Origin: JBKDZP01 sp047971315
Lineage (GTDB): Bacteria > Bacillota_I > Bacilli_A > RF39 > UBA660
DNA: 64,000 nt
NCBI GenBank assembly: GCA_047971315.1
Contig: JBKDZP010000016.1
Span: 10,747 to 74,746 of the forward strand
Reading direction: 5' to 3'
The position numbers and the translations under genes are program-made. Positions 63,350 through 64,000 of this stretch are shown in pieces. Position 1 is the first letter of the stretch, and every line of letters starts with the position of its first letter. Below the pieces are notes generated by a model. It was not told the origin of the DNA. It saw only the letters and a program-made list of their open reading frames with translations, and made no database searches.

Positions 63350-63490
63350 CTATACTCGATACAAATCGGATTCATTGCGATATTTACCTGAGTTCATAAG
63401 CTCTTGGAACATTTGATAAATTTCCATATGTTCAGAATTATCCTCATTCAATCGAAAACTGGCTCGGTATCCATCTTTAACCTTTTGCAT
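63350..63490 (-). pseudogene. ParR-like DNA-binding gene cut by the IS
   Basis: These 46 residues (MQKVKDGYRASFRLNEDNSEHMEIYQMFQELMNSG ...) look like the ribbon-helix-helix start of a ParR-type centromere-binding protein. The frame ends at 63350, six bases from the IS end, so the rest was lost. It begins two bases after the stop of the ParM-like gene, the usual parM-parR order. Confidence 0.65.
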
Positions 63491-63492
63491 AC

Positions 63493-64000
63493 CTAACCCC
63501 GATTCAACTGGGATTTTGCTAGTAATTCATATCCTCTTGCATTTAGCCTGACATCTTCTAGATAGGATACATTATTTCTATCTGGTGCAAATCGTCTCAT
63601 GATAGTAGCTCCTCCACCCACATAGATAATATTGGAATAATCAATATCAAATCCATATTCATTGAGCTGACCTTCTGTTTTATGAGCAAACTCCATCAAC
63701 TGCCGTTCAATAATGGCTTTTACATCGAAGGGTAAAATACCTTCTTTCCCTAAAATAAAGCCCTGCAAAATATCTTCTGGGATTCTCTTTCCTGTCTTGG
63801 CGTATATTGCACTATTCATACCCTGAAATAAGGTAATAATGGAATGTGAAATGGTTACACTCTGCTCAACATTAATTCTCTTGTTATCAATACAGACGAT
63901 ATCCTTTGTCCAAGAACCGATATCAGCAACGACATACCTCCCTTCCATATTTGAAATGCGGTCTGCTATTGCCGCAAAACATTGAGGATAGCAAATGACC
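63493..64000 (-). CDS. ParM/StbA-like segregation actin, C-terminal part
   Basis: The frame is open to the window edge, so the true start is outside; the ATG at 63948 is internal. The visible part has PQCFAAIADRISNMEGRYVVADIGSWTKDIV, an actin-type phosphate-binding loop, and NIIYVGGGATIMRRF, an adenosine-site motif. ParM-like actins push plasmids (or large ICEs) apart. It is followed by the truncated ParR-like gene. Confidence 0.85.
   Translation of the reverse strand, partial: VICYPQCFAAIADRISNMEGRYVVADIGSWTKDIVCIDNKRINVEQSVTISHSIITLFQGMNSAIYAKTGKRIPEDILQGFILGKEGILPFDVKAIIERQLMEFAHKTEGQLNEYGFDIDYSNIIYVGGGATIMRRFAPDRNNVSYLEDVRLNARGYELLAKSQLNRG

Overview
The window is very AT-rich, low-GC Bacillota chromosome. 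It probably comes from an uncultured Bacilli lineage near the Mollicutes or Erysipelotrichia (an RF39-like gut bacterium is my guess). The evidence is the gene content and layout: RNase J, yceD-rpmF, TmcAL, a lon/spoVID/ysxE-like block, heterodimeric ABC exporters with a MarR regulator, strong GGAGG ribosome sites and sigma-A-type promoters. TGA is used as a stop (for example at the end of the rhodanese gene), so the code is standard and not the Mycoplasma one.

Region 1 (1-19.3 kb) is mostly housekeeping. It holds the end of RNase J, a membrane histidine kinase, a PTS EIIB-like protein without its cysteine, a RodA/FtsW protein, a lone pseudopilin, yceD-rpmF, tmcAL, pyruvate kinase, a SWIM/SNF2 helicase and a HerA-like ATPase. 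It continues with an ysxE-like pseudokinase, a SpoVID-like SPOCS-LysM protein, Lon, RmuC, a TVP38-family membrane protein and a rhodanese.

Region 2 (19.3-41.9 kb, all on the minus strand) is the most interesting part. Two adjacent transcription units appear to make one envelope-spanning machine. The upstream unit (41862 to 30321) is Tad-like: CpaB, TadA/CpaF ATPase, TadB, TadC, a TadZ-like protein with a broken Walker A, a Flp-like pilin, three pseudopilin-like proteins, a 955-residue secreted Cys-rich protein and two membrane or secreted proteins. The downstream unit (30231 to 19305) is type IV secretion-like: a VirB2-like pilin, a second protein with a fused VirB2-like tail, VirB6/TrbL, PrgI/VirB3, VirB4 split into two genes, a SpoIID-CHAP wall hydrolase, a lipoprotein and a VirD4/TraG coupling ATPase. 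A strong promoter with a palindromic operator sits between the two units. No relaxase, integrase or prepilin peptidase is visible in the window.

Region 3 (42-58.5 kb) has a VTC polyphosphate-polymerase/DUF4956/beta-helix operon and a pseudouridine synthase. It also has a redox operon (glutathione peroxidase, OhrR-like regulator, thioredoxin reductase) under a textbook OhrR-type operator. A decayed surface-protein gene follows, then a MarR-regulated ABC exporter pair, a lipase-like hydrolase, a DUF4474 protein and a metallophosphatase.

Region 4 (58.8-64 kb) has visibly higher GC and looks like a decaying ICE or plasmid remnant. It contains a PLD-type nuclease, a frameshifted NUDIX gene, a truncated primase fragment, a DUF4406 gene with an in-frame stop, and a DUF1413 two-gene cassette under a perfect operator and between imperfect inverted repeats. 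An IS3-family element cuts a ParR-like gene next to a ParM-like gene that runs off the window.
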